DNA from: Actinomyces slackii
Lineage (GTDB): Bacteria > Actinomycetota > Actinomycetes > Actinomycetales > Actinomycetaceae
Length of the DNA stretch: 64,000 nucleotides
Direction of reading: 5' to 3'
Assembly: GCF_900637295.1 (NCBI RefSeq)
Contig: NZ_LR134363.1
Span: 744,001 to 808,000, forward strand
The notes below the pieces were generated by a model. That model was not told where the DNA came from and ran no database searches. It was given only the letters and a program-made list of their open reading frames with translations. This document shows, one piece after another, positions 35,601-43,682 of this stretch. The translations under genes and the position numbers were made by a program. Position 1 is the first letter of the stretch; the number at the start of each line of letters is the position of its first letter.

Positions 35601-36015
35601 GCAGGCCGCCCTCGGCCACGTGGAAGACGCCGGCCGTGGTGCGCCGGTCATTGCGGGGGTTGTGCAGGACGCCGCCCTGCACGCGGTAGCTGGACACGTA
35701 GTCGGACTCGAAGCTGGAGGCGCCAACCGGAAGGGACAGGGCGCGGGCCAGGCCGGGCTGGTCCAGGACGAAGGTGGTGTGGGGCAGGGTCGGGGCGACG
35801 GGGGCGTCTTCCAGGTAGGAGTCGAGGAAGGCCTGGATACGCTTGTCGGTGGCGCAGGGCCGGTGGGCCAGGCGGCGCGAGAGCTCGCGCTGGCGGGCGA
35901 CGATGGGGGACAAGAGGCGGTCGGTCTCATCCTGGATGGCGTCAGCGGGGGCGGGTAGCCCCAGCAGCTCCAGGCGCAGTGCGATGGCAGAGGTCGTGGC
36001 CGCGGCTGTGTTCAT
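32620..36015 (-). CDS. Candidate pyrophosphate-dependent PEP carboxykinase (very large, about 1131 aa)
   Basis: A soluble protein of 1131 residues with no membrane helix. Features I recall for the PPi-type PEPCK family (Propionibacterium, Entamoeba) are its unusual length, the segments MEIRFIAPGGLVSNLDFVEG, GCVILAPHLTGLTKKELGLP and MCYRSEDERYNNGQAFKC, and the glycine/lysine loop VSGGGKSEISKSLLDAF that stands where PEPCKs bind phosphate. That enzyme converts PEP, CO2 and phosphate to oxaloacetate and pyrophosphate. The next gene upstream is a Dcu C4-dicarboxylate carrier, which fits a succinate-forming branch. ATG 36015 was taken as start; GTG 36045 is possible. It could instead be an unrelated hypothetical; I am moderately sure. 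Confidence 0.65.
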   Translation of the reverse strand: MNTAAATTSAIALRLELLGLPAPADAIQDETDRLLSPIVARQRELSRRLAHRPCATDKRIQAFLDSYLEDAPVAPTLPHTTFVLDQPGLARALSLPVGASSFESDYVSSYRVQGGVLHNPRNDRRTTAGVFHVAEGGLPIPDDKAAVPRDVFARLLDHALQAPEGLMTLPWGAEQPEPARTWASLLLRPVVVPEVPGYSTARSMEIRFIAPGGLVSNLDFVEGIFGNGGDPYLPENDASLAPESWTGHTGCVILAPHLTGLTKKELGLPSWDEATERQRRDGMCYRSEDERYNNGQAFKCCARDQRGVVVTIIADNYFGYCKKEVKTQIGYSANLFGCVEEEHAGGAIALPRYNLGQEYTEKHTPAEATVAGAVELGAGRFQAQPEGHAVDLSDDSIIIVPGGAHYSMRSQTVTWQGPEGPHSIPLLAGRTYVTPSGYRIHAKHREGEPTQWHLVGTAPWATHAHKPATVSGGGKSEISKSLLDAFVHGEAYIGDVEADLDAVQALLDRDYSERFAQAEANGKDHRPILSEDRSLGSVIKLFTPSSAFNEDHNAFLGRIPAHIKELVFTVKRYYQPSWGTRWRNHFSVGLINGRQGNSLRLDGEVVKVNMLRVGFEADGSWRLLSLRPDFSPAAKVQTEDDITASITVPGNLRATAGASVSRKFVTNCERLLFQRPDDAIVRGYDKQTEADMAQPPAEGVFISNFEPLTPADARAMIDDAPGLARFTAPMQDLVRRAAQAEEGSFWVSSANPRLVDGVPSKNPRYLQVRPDLAQPREAALTSLSTHLYHAMPLGEPLRHYVDVVAAGRRNNPPEDGVPPLCAYNPLHYMELPELFMEFISSMTGKSPSTTGAGSEGALTKAPFNALPAIYDLNAALLSYALGGYDGWLSSAGYIGPKVKVAHDISLLIPEIFSRMSPEERDAGALIRHGFLERMEDFTHEGRTIEASRLGYRMNQAFASTFFGRIFLHPDVVFTEEMLRPELQDPEVFATSVEVIVTTHKAVAEHYRADGSLEWAVPPLRALLEIMMDGTSREGWTLADPQFRALFEREAILASDWYAARLDAKVTRDARQAHQAIEDLTRFNTTEHNEEAAARLDIEGRLAAARAWLDEVTSPAYREHLVGTLGLQPDLA

Positions 36016-36113
36016 GGGCCCGAGCCTAGTGGCAGGCCACGACACCTGCCTGTCACGCTCCTGGTGCCCCGGGCCTCGCCGCCCTGCCGCCCCGCCGCCC
36101 CGGGCCCCGCCAC

Positions 36114-36159
36114 CACGAGTCCGGCATGGGGGCGCCGGGCAGCGCGCGACGGACTCGTG
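36114..36159. terminator. Hairpin between Dcu and PEPCK genes
   Basis: CACGAGTCCG (36114-36123) pairs perfectly with CGGACTCGTG (36150-36159) around a 26-nt GC-rich loop. It lies 18 bp after the Dcu stop on the minus strand, so it may terminate or attenuate readthrough into the PEPCK gene. Confidence 0.5.
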
Positions 36160-36177
36160 ACGGCGTCGGCGACCGGC

Positions 36178-37536
36178 TCAGGCCAGGAGCAGCTGGGCCA
36201 GGACGGTGCCCACCAGGCAGGAGGTGATGACGCCGATGAAGCCGGGGACCAGGAAGGAGTGGTTGATGATGTACTTGCCGATGCGCGTGGTGCCGGTGGG
36301 GTCGAATCCGATCGCGGCCAGGTCTGAGGGGTAGGTGGGCAGGATGAAGTACCCGTAGGAGGCTCCGATGAAGCCGATGACGATGACCGGGTCGACTCCC
36401 AGGGACAGGGCCATCGGCGCGACGACAAGCAGTCCGGCTGCCTGGGAGTTGACGAGCTTGCCGATGATGAACAGCACGATGGCGTACATCCACACGTGAT
36501 CGGCCAGGACGCTGGTCAGCCCCTTCTCGAGGGAGTCAAGGTGGGCGTGCACCACGGTCTCGGTCATCCAGGCCACTCCGAAGATCGAGAACATGGCGGT
36601 GGCACCGGATTTGAACACGGCGGTGGAGGCGATCTTCCCGGCGTTGACCTTGCAGGTCAGCAGGATGAGCGCTCCCGCGGCGAGCATGACGATCTGAATG
36701 GCCAGGTTCATGCTCAGCGGTTCGATCTCATTGGTCTCCGGATCGGGGAAGGCGGGGCGCAGGGCCTCGACGGCGCCCAGGACGACGACCACGGCGATCG
36801 CCCCCAGGAAGATCGAGGTGGCCCGGTAGGCCTCGGCCGGGAACACCTTGCCGATGAGGGTGGTGGATCCGGAGTAGACATTCGCCTTGAACTCCGGGTC
36901 GGCCAGGCGGCGCTGGAAGTCCTCGTCCTTGTCCAGGTCCTTGCCCCGGTGCATGGACCACAGGGCCGCCAGCAGCACGCCGGCCAGGGATGCTGGCATG
37001 GAGATCATGAGGATCTGGGGGACTGACCAGTTCTTGTCCGTGTTCTCCGCGATGATGGACACCACCGAGACGGTGGCCACGGAGACCGGTGAGGCCGTGA
37101 CCCCCATCTGGGCGGCCACGGAGGAGGCGGCCATGGGCCTCTCGGGGCGGATATCCTTCTTGATGGCGATGTCGGCGATGATCGGCAGCATGGTGTAGAC
37201 CACATGCCCGGTGCCGCACAGGACGGTCAGGGTCCAGGTGACGAGTGGGCCCAGGATGGTCACCTGCTCGGGATGGCGGCGGAGCAGGCGCTCGGCCGCC
37301 TGCATCATGACGTCAAGGCCTCCTGACTGCTGCAGCGTTGCGGCGCAGCCGATGACGGCCAGGATGGTCAGGATGACGGAGACGGGCGGCTCCCCCGGCT
37401 CCAGGCGGAAGACGAAGACGAGGAGGACCAGGCCGATCCCTGCGATGAGGCCCAGTGCCATCCCGCCCTTCTTCGCTCCGAAGACGAGGCAGGCAAGGAT
37501 GATGGTGACTTGGAGGATGATGATGACGGCGTCCAC
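36178..37536 (-). CDS. DcuA/DcuB-family anaerobic C4-dicarboxylate transporter
   Basis: The 452-residue membrane protein matches Dcu in length and in hallmark segments: GLIAGIGLVLLVFVF, LCGTGHVVYTMLPIIADIAI, KKDIRPERPMAASSVAAQMG, VTASPVSVATVSVVSI, and the C-terminal FILPTYPSDLAAIGFDPTGT. Dcu carriers exchange fumarate, malate or aspartate for succinate during anaerobic growth. GTG 37536 was chosen because TGGAGG lies 6 nt upstream; the longer frame to 37596 has no ribosome site. It is transcribed towards the PEPCK-like gene, which suggests a shared role in succinate fermentation. Regulation is not visible. Confidence 0.92.
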   Translation of the reverse strand: MDAVIIILQVTIILACLVFGAKKGGMALGLIAGIGLVLLVFVFRLEPGEPPVSVILTILAVIGCAATLQQSGGLDVMMQAAERLLRRHPEQVTILGPLVTWTLTVLCGTGHVVYTMLPIIADIAIKKDIRPERPMAASSVAAQMGVTASPVSVATVSVVSIIAENTDKNWSVPQILMISMPASLAGVLLAALWSMHRGKDLDKDEDFQRRLADPEFKANVYSGSTTLIGKVFPAEAYRATSIFLGAIAVVVVLGAVEALRPAFPDPETNEIEPLSMNLAIQIVMLAAGALILLTCKVNAGKIASTAVFKSGATAMFSIFGVAWMTETVVHAHLDSLEKGLTSVLADHVWMYAIVLFIIGKLVNSQAAGLLVVAPMALSLGVDPVIVIGFIGASYGYFILPTYPSDLAAIGFDPTGTTRIGKYIINHSFLVPGFIGVITSCLVGTVLAQLLLA

Positions 37537-37686
37537 GGGCAGCCTCCAGGGGCGGGACGGTGGCGGGCTGAGCACCGCCGTGGTGCGTACTCCCACGTTA
37601 GATGGGTGAGGCGATGGCCACAGTAGTTTTACGGCATGGGATTGCAGGGGTGGTGGTCTCTGGGCCTGCGGTCGTCTGATGTCTGG

Positions 37687-37802
37687 GGCTTTGGGCCCGT
37701 GGGCGGATCCGGTGCCCGACGGCGAGGCGGCCTGAGCCCTCCGGTTCCTGCCCCCACGGGGCCGCCTGGTTCATGGGGTGGGAGGCCTCGCCGCCCAAAG
37801 CC
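37687..37802. repeat. Nested long inverted repeat upstream of the PBP gene
   Basis: GGCTTTGGGC (37687-37696) recurs inverted as GCCCAAAGCC (37793-37802). Inside them GGCGAGGC and GCCTCGCC pair as well. It occupies part of the 599-bp gap 37537-38135, in which I see no gene. A function as terminator or cruciform is possible. Confidence 0.4.
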
Positions 37803-38135
37803 ACCCCGCCGCCCCGCCCGCGGGAGGTCCGGGCATGTGGGGGAGGCCTTGGTCATAGAGGTGCCTCCTTGCTCACGCCTGTATTCGGGGCGGGGCCGCC
37901 TCGGGGGCGCGCCGGGTGCGGATGGCGGTCGGGCCTTGGCCTGCGCTGCCGCCTCTTGCGCCCGGTGGTCATGGGCGCCAGAGGCCGGTGCCGGCCGGGT
38001 GCCTTCCCGGTCACATGGCGGCTTCCCAGAAATCTCCCGCTATCCATCAGCCCCCAGGTCCGGCCATACTGGGCAACAGATTGGCAACCTTTGCCGTTGC
38101 CGCCCGTCATGACAGTCAACCGAAACGAGGAGCGC

Positions 38136-40535
38136 GTGGCTCACAGGACGAACCAGGGAGTTCCCCGCCCTGGAGGCAGCAAGCTCTCCCAGGCGCTGAG
38201 CGCCGGGAGGCAGGCTTCCGTTAAGCCTCCCAAGAAACCTCGTGCCACCTCGAAGAGCGCGAGCGGCAAGGCCTCTGCGGCGAGCAAGCGCACGGGCTGG
38301 CGTCGCGTCTTCAACTACCCCCGTGCGGGCAAGGGCCCCATCCACCGGTGGATCCCCAGCTGGCGCTTCGTGCTGGGCTGCTTCCTCATGGGCGTCCTGG
38401 CCGTCATCGGGCTGTTCGCCTACGCCTACTCCACCATCAAGGTCCCCGATCCCTCCGAGTTCGCCCAGGCCCAGACCACCACCGTCTACTACGCCGACGG
38501 CACCACGGTCATGGGCGAGTTCGCCGAGATCGACCGCACCATCGTGGACAGCACCACCCTGCCCGACTACGTGGGCCAGTCCATCGTGGCCTCGGAGGAC
38601 CGCAGCTTCTACACCAACAACGGCGTGGACCCCAAGGGCATCGTCCGCGCGCTGTGGAACAACCTGCGCGGCGGTGACACCCAGGGCGCCTCGACGCTGA
38701 CCCAGCAGTACGTGAAGAACTACTACGTGGACACCACGGACTCGTACTTCGGGAAGTTCCAGCAGGCCATCATGGCCATCAAGATCGACCGGGAGCAGTC
38801 CAAGGACCAGATCCTGGGCGCCTACCTCAACACGGTCTACTACGGGCGCAGCGCCTACGGCATCGAGGCGGCCGCCCAGGCCTTCTACGACAAGTCCGCC
38901 AAGGACATGACCGTCTCCGAGGCCGCCCTACTGGCCGGCATCCTGCCCGCGCCCAGCGCCTGGGACCCGGCCGAGAACCCGGACAAGGCCAAGGAGCGAT
39001 GGCAGCGAGTCATGGACCACCTGCTCGCCGACGGCTACATCTCCCAGGCCGACTACGACTCGGCGGCCTTCCCCGAGACCATCACCCCGGCCAATGAGCA
39101 GGTCTACTCCGGGCCCAACGGCCATCTGCTGCAGATGGTGCGCGCCGAGCTCAAGACGAATGCCAAGCTGACCGATCAGCAGATCGACACCGGCGGACTG
39201 CGCATCACCAGCACCATCGACAAGGCCGACCAGGACGCCATCATCAGCACCGCCCAGAGCCTGCCCGAGGGCTACTCGGAGAACCTGAAGGTGGCGATGG
39301 TCTCCGTCGATGCCAAGACCGGGGGCCTCCTGGCGCTCTACGGCGGCCCTGACTATCTGATCAACCAGGTCAACACCGCCACGGACGCCGTGGCCCAGGC
39401 CGGATCGACCTACAAGCCCTTCGCACTGGTGGGCGGCATGGAGCAGGGCCTGACCCTGTCGAACGGATACAAGGGCGACTCGCCGATGACGATCGCGGGC
39501 CACTCCTTCCAGAACTTCCGCAACGCCTCCTTCGGGTGGATCAACCTCATCGAGGCCACCAAGGACTCCGTCAACACCCCCTACCTCCAGCTCAACGAGG
39601 ACCTGGGGCCCGAGGAGACCAACAAGGTGGCGATCCGTGCCGGATACCCCGAGGACACCCAGGGCATGAATGACTTCGTGCAGAACGTTCTGGGCTCGGC
39701 CTCGCCGCACACCATCGACATCGCCTCGGCGTACTCGACCTTCGCGGCCCAGGGGGTGCGCCGTGACACCCATATCGTCAACAACGTCACCGGCCCGGAC
39801 GGGACCGTGACCTACTCGGCCCCTACCGAGGGCAAGCAGACCTTCGACTCGGGTGTCATGGCTGATACCAGCTACGCCCTTCAGCAGGTCGTCAACGACG
39901 GCAGCGCGACCAAGGTCCAGGCCCTGGGGCGGCCGGTCGCCGCCAAGACCGGGTCCTCCTCGGACAACAAGTCCGCCCAGTTCGTCGGGTACACCCCGCA
40001 GGTCGTCACGGCGGTGACCCTCTACCAGTCGGGCCCCAACGGCGAGGAGGAGTCCATCACCCCGTGGGGCGAGTACGACGAGATCACCGGCTCGACCTAC
40101 CCCGCCGACCTGTTCGTCGACTACATGGAGACCGCCCTGGCGGACCTTCCCATCGAGGAGTTCCCCCCGCGCACGGACCGCTCCTACACTCGCGGCGCGC
40201 TCTACGGCGAGCCGGGAGAGGTTGAGGAGGACTACTCCACTCAGGCTCCCCAGGCGACCCAGGAGCCCACCCAGGAGATCGCTCCGGAGCCCACCCAGGA
40301 GCCGACCGCCGAGGCGACCCAGGCGCCCACCCAGGAGGCGCCGTCCGAGCCTTCGCAGGCGCCGACTGGGGAGGGCGGAGGCGGCAACACCGCTCAACCG
40401 GGCGATCAGCCCACCAACCCTGGCGGAGGGATCGAGCCGCAACCGGAAGTGCCTGATCCACAGCAGCCGGTGCCGAATCCGCCGAACCAGCCGGAGAACC
40501 AGAACCAGCAGAACCAGAATCAGAACGGCGGTTAG
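38136..40535 (+). CDS. Class A penicillin-binding protein (transglycosylase/transpeptidase)
   Basis: A bifunctional peptidoglycan synthase of about 799 residues. A basic N-tail and one anchor helix (WRFVLGCFLMGVLAVIGLFAYAY) come first. The GT51 domain has SIVASEDRSFYTNNGVDPKG and QGASTLTQQYVKNYY. The transpeptidase has the SxxK serine in AGSTYKPFALVGG, SVN in KDSVNTPYLQL and the KTG motif AAKTGSSSDNKS. The C-terminal 100 residues are a Pro/Thr/Gln/Glu-rich tail with repeats such as PTQEPTAEATQAPTQE, likely crossing the wall. I took GTG 38136 after ACGAGG as start; ATG 38109 is an alternative without a ribosome site, and the frame is open further upstream to 37773 only as low-complexity sequence. 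Confidence 0.93.
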   Translation: MAHRTNQGVPRPGGSKLSQALSAGRQASVKPPKKPRATSKSASGKASAASKRTGWRRVFNYPRAGKGPIHRWIPSWRFVLGCFLMGVLAVIGLFAYAYSTIKVPDPSEFAQAQTTTVYYADGTTVMGEFAEIDRTIVDSTTLPDYVGQSIVASEDRSFYTNNGVDPKGIVRALWNNLRGGDTQGASTLTQQYVKNYYVDTTDSYFGKFQQAIMAIKIDREQSKDQILGAYLNTVYYGRSAYGIEAAAQAFYDKSAKDMTVSEAALLAGILPAPSAWDPAENPDKAKERWQRVMDHLLADGYISQADYDSAAFPETITPANEQVYSGPNGHLLQMVRAELKTNAKLTDQQIDTGGLRITSTIDKADQDAIISTAQSLPEGYSENLKVAMVSVDAKTGGLLALYGGPDYLINQVNTATDAVAQAGSTYKPFALVGGMEQGLTLSNGYKGDSPMTIAGHSFQNFRNASFGWINLIEATKDSVNTPYLQLNEDLGPEETNKVAIRAGYPEDTQGMNDFVQNVLGSASPHTIDIASAYSTFAAQGVRRDTHIVNNVTGPDGTVTYSAPTEGKQTFDSGVMADTSYALQQVVNDGSATKVQALGRPVAAKTGSSSDNKSAQFVGYTPQVVTAVTLYQSGPNGEEESITPWGEYDEITGSTYPADLFVDYMETALADLPIEEFPPRTDRSYTRGALYGEPGEVEEDYSTQAPQATQEPTQEIAPEPTQEPTAEATQAPTQEAPSEPSQAPTGEGGGGNTAQPGDQPTNPGGGIEPQPEVPDPQQPVPNPPNQPENQNQQNQNQNGG

Positions 40536-40554
40536 CGCCGGGCCCCAACGGTGA

Positions 40555-40596
40555 GGTGGGCCGACGACGTGTCGCATGGCACGTCGTCGGCCCACC
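40555..40596. terminator. 17-bp perfect hairpin after the PBP gene (duplicated unit, copy 1)
   Basis: GGTGGGCCGACGACGTG (40555-40571) pairs exactly with CACGTCGTCGGCCCACC (40580-40596) around TCGCATGG. It starts 19 bp after the PBP stop, so it probably terminates that mRNA. The 60-bp unit 40561-40620 is repeated almost exactly at 40738-40797. Confidence 0.8.
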
Positions 40597-40625
40597 TCCC
40601 GTCTTCCGAGCCATGGGGCGGCGCG

Positions 40626-40733
40626 GACGAGCCTTTGCGTCGACGACGAGCCTTTGCGTCATTCACCCCTGTGCTAGCCCCAGTCGGATGACGCGAACCC
40701 TCGTCCAATACGCAGATCCTCGTCCTCGACGCA
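40626..40733 (-). repeat. Intergenic repeat family 3, copy 2 (reverse)
   Basis: The core 40636-40718 is the reverse complement of 488-570. On the plus strand it reads two forward units GACGAGCCTTTGCGTC, a centre CACCCCTGTGCTAGCCCC, then inverted units ATGACGCGAACCCTCGTC and TACGCAGATCCTCGTCC. It sits exactly between the two copies of the long hairpin. Confidence 0.8.
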
Positions 40734-40734
40734 G

Positions 40735-40770
40735 GGGCCGACGACGTGTCGCATGGCACGTCGTCGGCCC
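40735..40770. repeat. Second copy of the long hairpin unit
   Basis: GGGCCGACGACGTG (40735-40748) and CACGTCGTCGGCCC (40757-40770) form a 14-bp stem with the same TCGCATGG loop as at 40572. The unit continues to 40797 with the same CCCGTCTTCCG and GCCATGGGGCG as copy 1. It lies about 150 bp upstream of rpsF. Confidence 0.85.
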
Positions 40771-40921
40771 ACCCCCCGTCTTCCGGGCCATGGGGCGTGT
40801 CCGGTACTGTGGCGACTTGGCTGCGCCGTCGGGCATCCGCCCATCAGCGCAGCGCACGCATCAACCCTCCTGTCACGGAAAGACCGTGACCGCTTGAGAC
40901 CAGAGGAGGTGGGTACCAAGC

Positions 40922-41209
40922 ATGCGTCACTACGAGATCATGATCATCCTCGACCCTGAGACGGACGAGCGCACAGTCTCCCAGTCGCTGGAGAAGCTGC
41001 TGCAGGTTGTCCCCAGCAACGGGGGCACCGTGGACAAGGTCGATGTCTGGGGCAAGCGCCGCCTGGCCTACGACATCAAGAAGAAGTCCGAGGGCTTCTA
41101 CGTCGTCGCCGATCTGACCACCACGCCCGAGATCGCCCAGGAGCTGGACCGTCAGCTCGGCCTCAACGAGACCGTCCTGCGCACCAAGCTGCTGCGTCCC
41201 GAGGCCTGA
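40922..41209 (+). CDS. rpsF: 30S ribosomal protein S6
   Basis: The 95-residue protein begins [19 protein letters not shown] and has [20 protein letters not shown], the standard S6 core that binds S18 on the 16S central domain. It starts at ATG 40922 with GAGGAGG upstream. It heads the rpsF-ssb-rpsR-rplI operon, the classic actinobacterial order. An S6:S18 autoregulatory leader could exist in the 150 bp upstream, but I could not confirm the motif. Confidence 0.97.
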   Translation: MRHYEIMIILDPETDERTVSQSLEKLLQVVPSNGGTVDKVDVWGKRRLAYDIKKKSEGFYVVADLTTTPEIAQELDRQLGLNETVLRTKLLRPEA

Positions 41210-41233
41210 GCCCCATCGGGAACGGAGAGACCC

Positions 41234-41842
41234 ATGGCCGGAGACACTGTCATCACCATCATCGGGAACCTGACCGCGGATCCCGAGATGCGCTTCACCC
41301 CGTCGGGGGCTGCGGTGGCCTCCTTCACGATCGCCTCGACGCCGCGGACCTTCGACCGTCAGACCAATGAGTGGAAGGACGCCGAGACCCTGTTCATGCG
41401 CTGCTCGATCTGGCGCGACGCCGCGGAGAACGTGGCCGAGTCGCTGACCAAGGGCATGCGCGTGATCGCCCAGGGCCGTCTCCAGCAGCGCTCCTACACC
41501 ACCCGTGAGGGCGAGCAGCGCACCGTCGTGGAGATGCAGGTCGATGAGATCGGCCCCTCGCTGCGGCGCGCCAAGGCCCAGGTCACCCGCACCGGCGGAG
41601 GCCAGGGCGGCTTCGGCGGGCAGAACCAGGGCGGTTTCAACCAGGGCCAGCCTCAGGGCGGCTTCAATCAGGGAGGCCAGGGGGGCTACAACCAGGGCGG
41701 CTTCGGCGGCCAGGGACAGCAGCCCCAGCAGGGCGGCGGCTTCGGCGGCCAGCCCGGCTACAGCGCCCCTGCCGGCGGCGCCCCGGACGACCCCTGGGCC
41801 ACCGGCGGCTCCACCTCCTTCGGGGACGAGCCCCCTTTCTGA
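41234..41842 (+). CDS. ssb: Single-stranded DNA-binding protein
   Basis: The 202-residue protein has an N-terminal OB fold ([20 protein letters not shown], then [20 protein letters not shown], and the [15 protein letters not shown] strand). A long Gly/Gln/Asn-rich linker follows, with repeats such as GGFNQGG. The acidic tip GDEPPF docks partner repair and replication proteins. It lies 24 bp after rpsF, within the operon. Confidence 0.97.
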   Translation: MAGDTVITIIGNLTADPEMRFTPSGAAVASFTIASTPRTFDRQTNEWKDAETLFMRCSIWRDAAENVAESLTKGMRVIAQGRLQQRSYTTREGEQRTVVEMQVDEIGPSLRRAKAQVTRTGGGQGGFGGQNQGGFNQGQPQGGFNQGGQGGYNQGGFGGQGQQPQQGGGFGGQPGYSAPAGGAPDDPWATGGSTSFGDEPPF

Positions 41843-41922
41843 GGCGCTGCGGCACCCCGTTCCCCTCATCATCACCGTTATCTCGTAGAGCGCCCTGAGC
41901 GCTCAGACCAAGGAGTACCACT

Positions 41923-42159
41923 ATGGCGAAGCCCCAACTTCGCAAGCCGAAGAAGAAGATCGGCCCCGTCAAGGCCATCAAGGTCGGCGTCATCGACTAC
42001 AAGGACACCGCCACGCTGCGCAAGTTCATCTCCGACCGCGGCAAGATCCGTGCCCGCCGCGTCACCGGTGTCTCCGTCCAGGAGCAGCGCAAGATCGCCA
42101 AGGCCGTGAAGAACGCCCGCGAGATGGCCCTGCTGCCCTACTCGAGCTCGGCTCGCTGA
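41923..42159 (+). CDS. rpsR: 30S ribosomal protein S18 (cysteine-free form)
   Basis: The 78-residue protein has the S18 core [40 protein letters not shown] and [10 protein letters not shown]. There is no Cys in the sequence, so it is the non-zinc (C-) paralogue used when zinc is scarce in some actinobacteria, or the sole S18 of this species. It lies 80 bp after ssb. Confidence 0.96.
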   Translation: MAKPQLRKPKKKIGPVKAIKVGVIDYKDTATLRKFISDRGKIRARRVTGVSVQEQRKIAKAVKNAREMALLPYSSSAR

Positions 42160-42173
42160 TCGGAGGGAGAGAC

Positions 42174-42629
42174 ATGACCACCAAGCTCATCCTCACCCAC
42201 GACGTCTCCAAGCTCGGCTCCGCCGGCGATGTGGTGGAGGTCAAGGACGGCTACGCCCGCAACTACCTCCTGCCCCGCAAGCTGGCCACGCCCTGGACCA
42301 AGGGGGCCCAGCGGCAGATCGACCAGATGACCGAGGCTCGCCGCAAGCGCTCCATCGCCTCCCTGGAGGAGGCCCAGACGGCCCGCGCCTGGCTGACGGA
42401 GAACGTGGTGACCGTGACGGCCACCGCCGGCGCCAACGGCCGCCTCTTCGGCGCGGTCACCACGGCCGCCCTGGCCGAGGCCGTCAAGGAGGCCGATGGC
42501 CCGGCCATCGACCGTCGCAAGATCGAGGTTGTTCCCCCGATCAAGTCCACCGGGCGCCACAGCGCCTCGGTGCGCCTGCACCCCGACGTCGTCGCTCCCC
42601 TTGAGGTCAACGTCGTCGCCGAGCGCTGA
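42174..42629 (+). CDS. rplI: 50S ribosomal protein L9
   Basis: The 151-residue protein begins with the L9 signature: KLILTHDVSKLGSAGDVVEV and DGYARNYLLPRKLATPWT. A long central helix and the C-terminal domain (ending DVVAPLEVNVVAER) follow. It starts 14 bp after rpsR and closes the operon. A strong hairpin follows at 42708-42758. Confidence 0.97.
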   Translation: MTTKLILTHDVSKLGSAGDVVEVKDGYARNYLLPRKLATPWTKGAQRQIDQMTEARRKRSIASLEEAQTARAWLTENVVTVTATAGANGRLFGAVTTAALAEAVKEADGPAIDRRKIEVVPPIKSTGRHSASVRLHPDVVAPLEVNVVAER

Positions 42630-42707
42630 GGCCCAGGGGGCGGGCGGCTGACCGCCTGCCCCGCTCCGGCCCGCGGCTGGTCGTCGCCGGCCCCGCACTG
42701 CACCGAG

Positions 42708-42758
42708 CTCGATGCTTGGTGGTGAGTTCTGTCTACGAGCTCGCCGCCAAGCATCGAG
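42708..42758. terminator. Hairpin after rplI
   Basis: CTCGATGCTTGG (42708-42719) and CCAAGCATCGAG (42747-42758) pair perfectly. Six or seven more pairs (GGTGAG with CTCGCC, one wobble) extend the stem to about 19 bp. A TTT follows the right arm. It lies about 80 bp after the rplI stop. Confidence 0.65.
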
Positions 42759-42843
42759 TTTCGCGTGTCTGGGGCAAGGCGCGGCGCCCCCGGCGCATGA
42801 GCCAGCAGGCCGCGGCTCGGGCCGGGCCACTGGGCGGCCCGAG

Positions 42844-42913
42844 ATGTACGTGACCAGGCACGTAGAAATGTACGTGGAGGATGACGTACATGTGTACGTG
42901 GTGGGCCACGTAC
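42844..42913. repeat. Cluster of TACGTG/CACGTA half-sites
   Basis: Six half-sites occur in 70 bp: ATGTACGTG at 42844 and 42868, CACGTA at 42859, GTACAT at 42886, TGTACGTG at 42893 and CACGTAC at 42907. They are spaced about 9-15 nt in alternating orientation. It lies in the 1,053-bp gap 42630-43682, which holds no convincing gene. It could be a protein-binding array or a structured RNA. Confidence 0.75.
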
Positions 42914-43176
42914 GAAGGGTGACCCTGAACCAGGTGTCCCCGGAGCCCTGTCACTGGCGAAGGCCGAGGAGCCAGCTCCGGAGCCTCCTGTCGGGGATCG
43001 GGGTTGGTGGGGCTCTCCGGGCGAGGCTTGAACCGGCCCCGAAGGTCGCCGCTGAACTGGTGCGCCTCACCGACGGTATCCCCTTCCTCATGCAGCGAGC
43101 CATGACTCTGGCGGGCCAAGGGGAGTGTCGGCGGTGTAGCCGCGGGCGGTCGGGTTGGAGCGTGGTCGGACCCGCG

Positions 43177-43269
43177 TTGCACATTCATCTTGGGTGCGTG
43201 CATGAGGAATCGTTGGAATTCCAACGATCTGTCTCCGTGGGCGCTTCTTCCGACAGGGATGAATGTGCA
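43177..43269. repeat. TGCACATTCAT intergenic repeat, copy D, with 20-bp central palindrome
   Basis: The ends are TTGCACATTCATC (43177-43189) and GATGAATGTGCA (43258-43269). The centre ATCGTTGGAATTCCAACGAT (43209-43228) is a perfect 20-bp palindrome. Its position matches the inner stem of copies C and E, but the stem bases differ on both sides. Confidence 0.92.
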
Positions 43270-43282
43270 TCGGCGACGCTCA

Positions 43283-43386
43283 TGCACATTCATCATGGTG
43301 CAGCGCCAGGGGCTTGGGCGGCCAATCCGCAGAATCATGCGGATTCCTCTGCTATCACCCCGACCCAGGTCATGAATGAATGTGCA
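43283..43386. repeat. TGCACATTCAT intergenic repeat, copy E
   Basis: The ends are TGCACATTCAT (43283-43293) and ATGAATGTGCA (43376-43386). The inner stem is AATCCGCA/TGCGGATT (43324-43331 and 43338-43345). It is in inverted orientation relative to copy C and lies 13 bp after copy D. The rest of the gap to 43682 shows no further element. Confidence 0.92.
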
Positions 43387-43682
43387 TAGCCGCCCCCAGC
43401 CGGGCGAGCCAGTCCATCCGGAAGGCGCTCTTGCGGCCCGGAGGCACTCAGGAGCAGCGAGGCTGCACGCAGCACGTCACGGGCTCACGCCCGGGTCCGT
43501 GCATCCCTGAGTCAGAGGGTTCTAACGGTGCTGGGCGCTCGCTCCCCGGCGGAGGTCTATGAGGGCACGCCTGGTGATGAGCCGCCGCCCACGGTGCCGG
43601 CCCTGGTGTCCCTACCCCTCAGCATTGGCATGCGCTCGCTCCTACACCGCCCCTGAGATGCAGGCCGAGGTAGGTTGAGGCC

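Noticed and set aside
40798-40921. S6:S18 autoregulatory leader before rpsF
   Set aside because: Such leaders are common, but I could not identify the conserved CCG bulge structure with confidence in this stretch.
42712-43389. 225-residue plus-strand frame across the rplI-AlkD gap
   Set aside because: It reads through a terminator-like hairpin, the TACGTG array and two palindromic repeats; no domain, no ribosome site and shadow-like composition.
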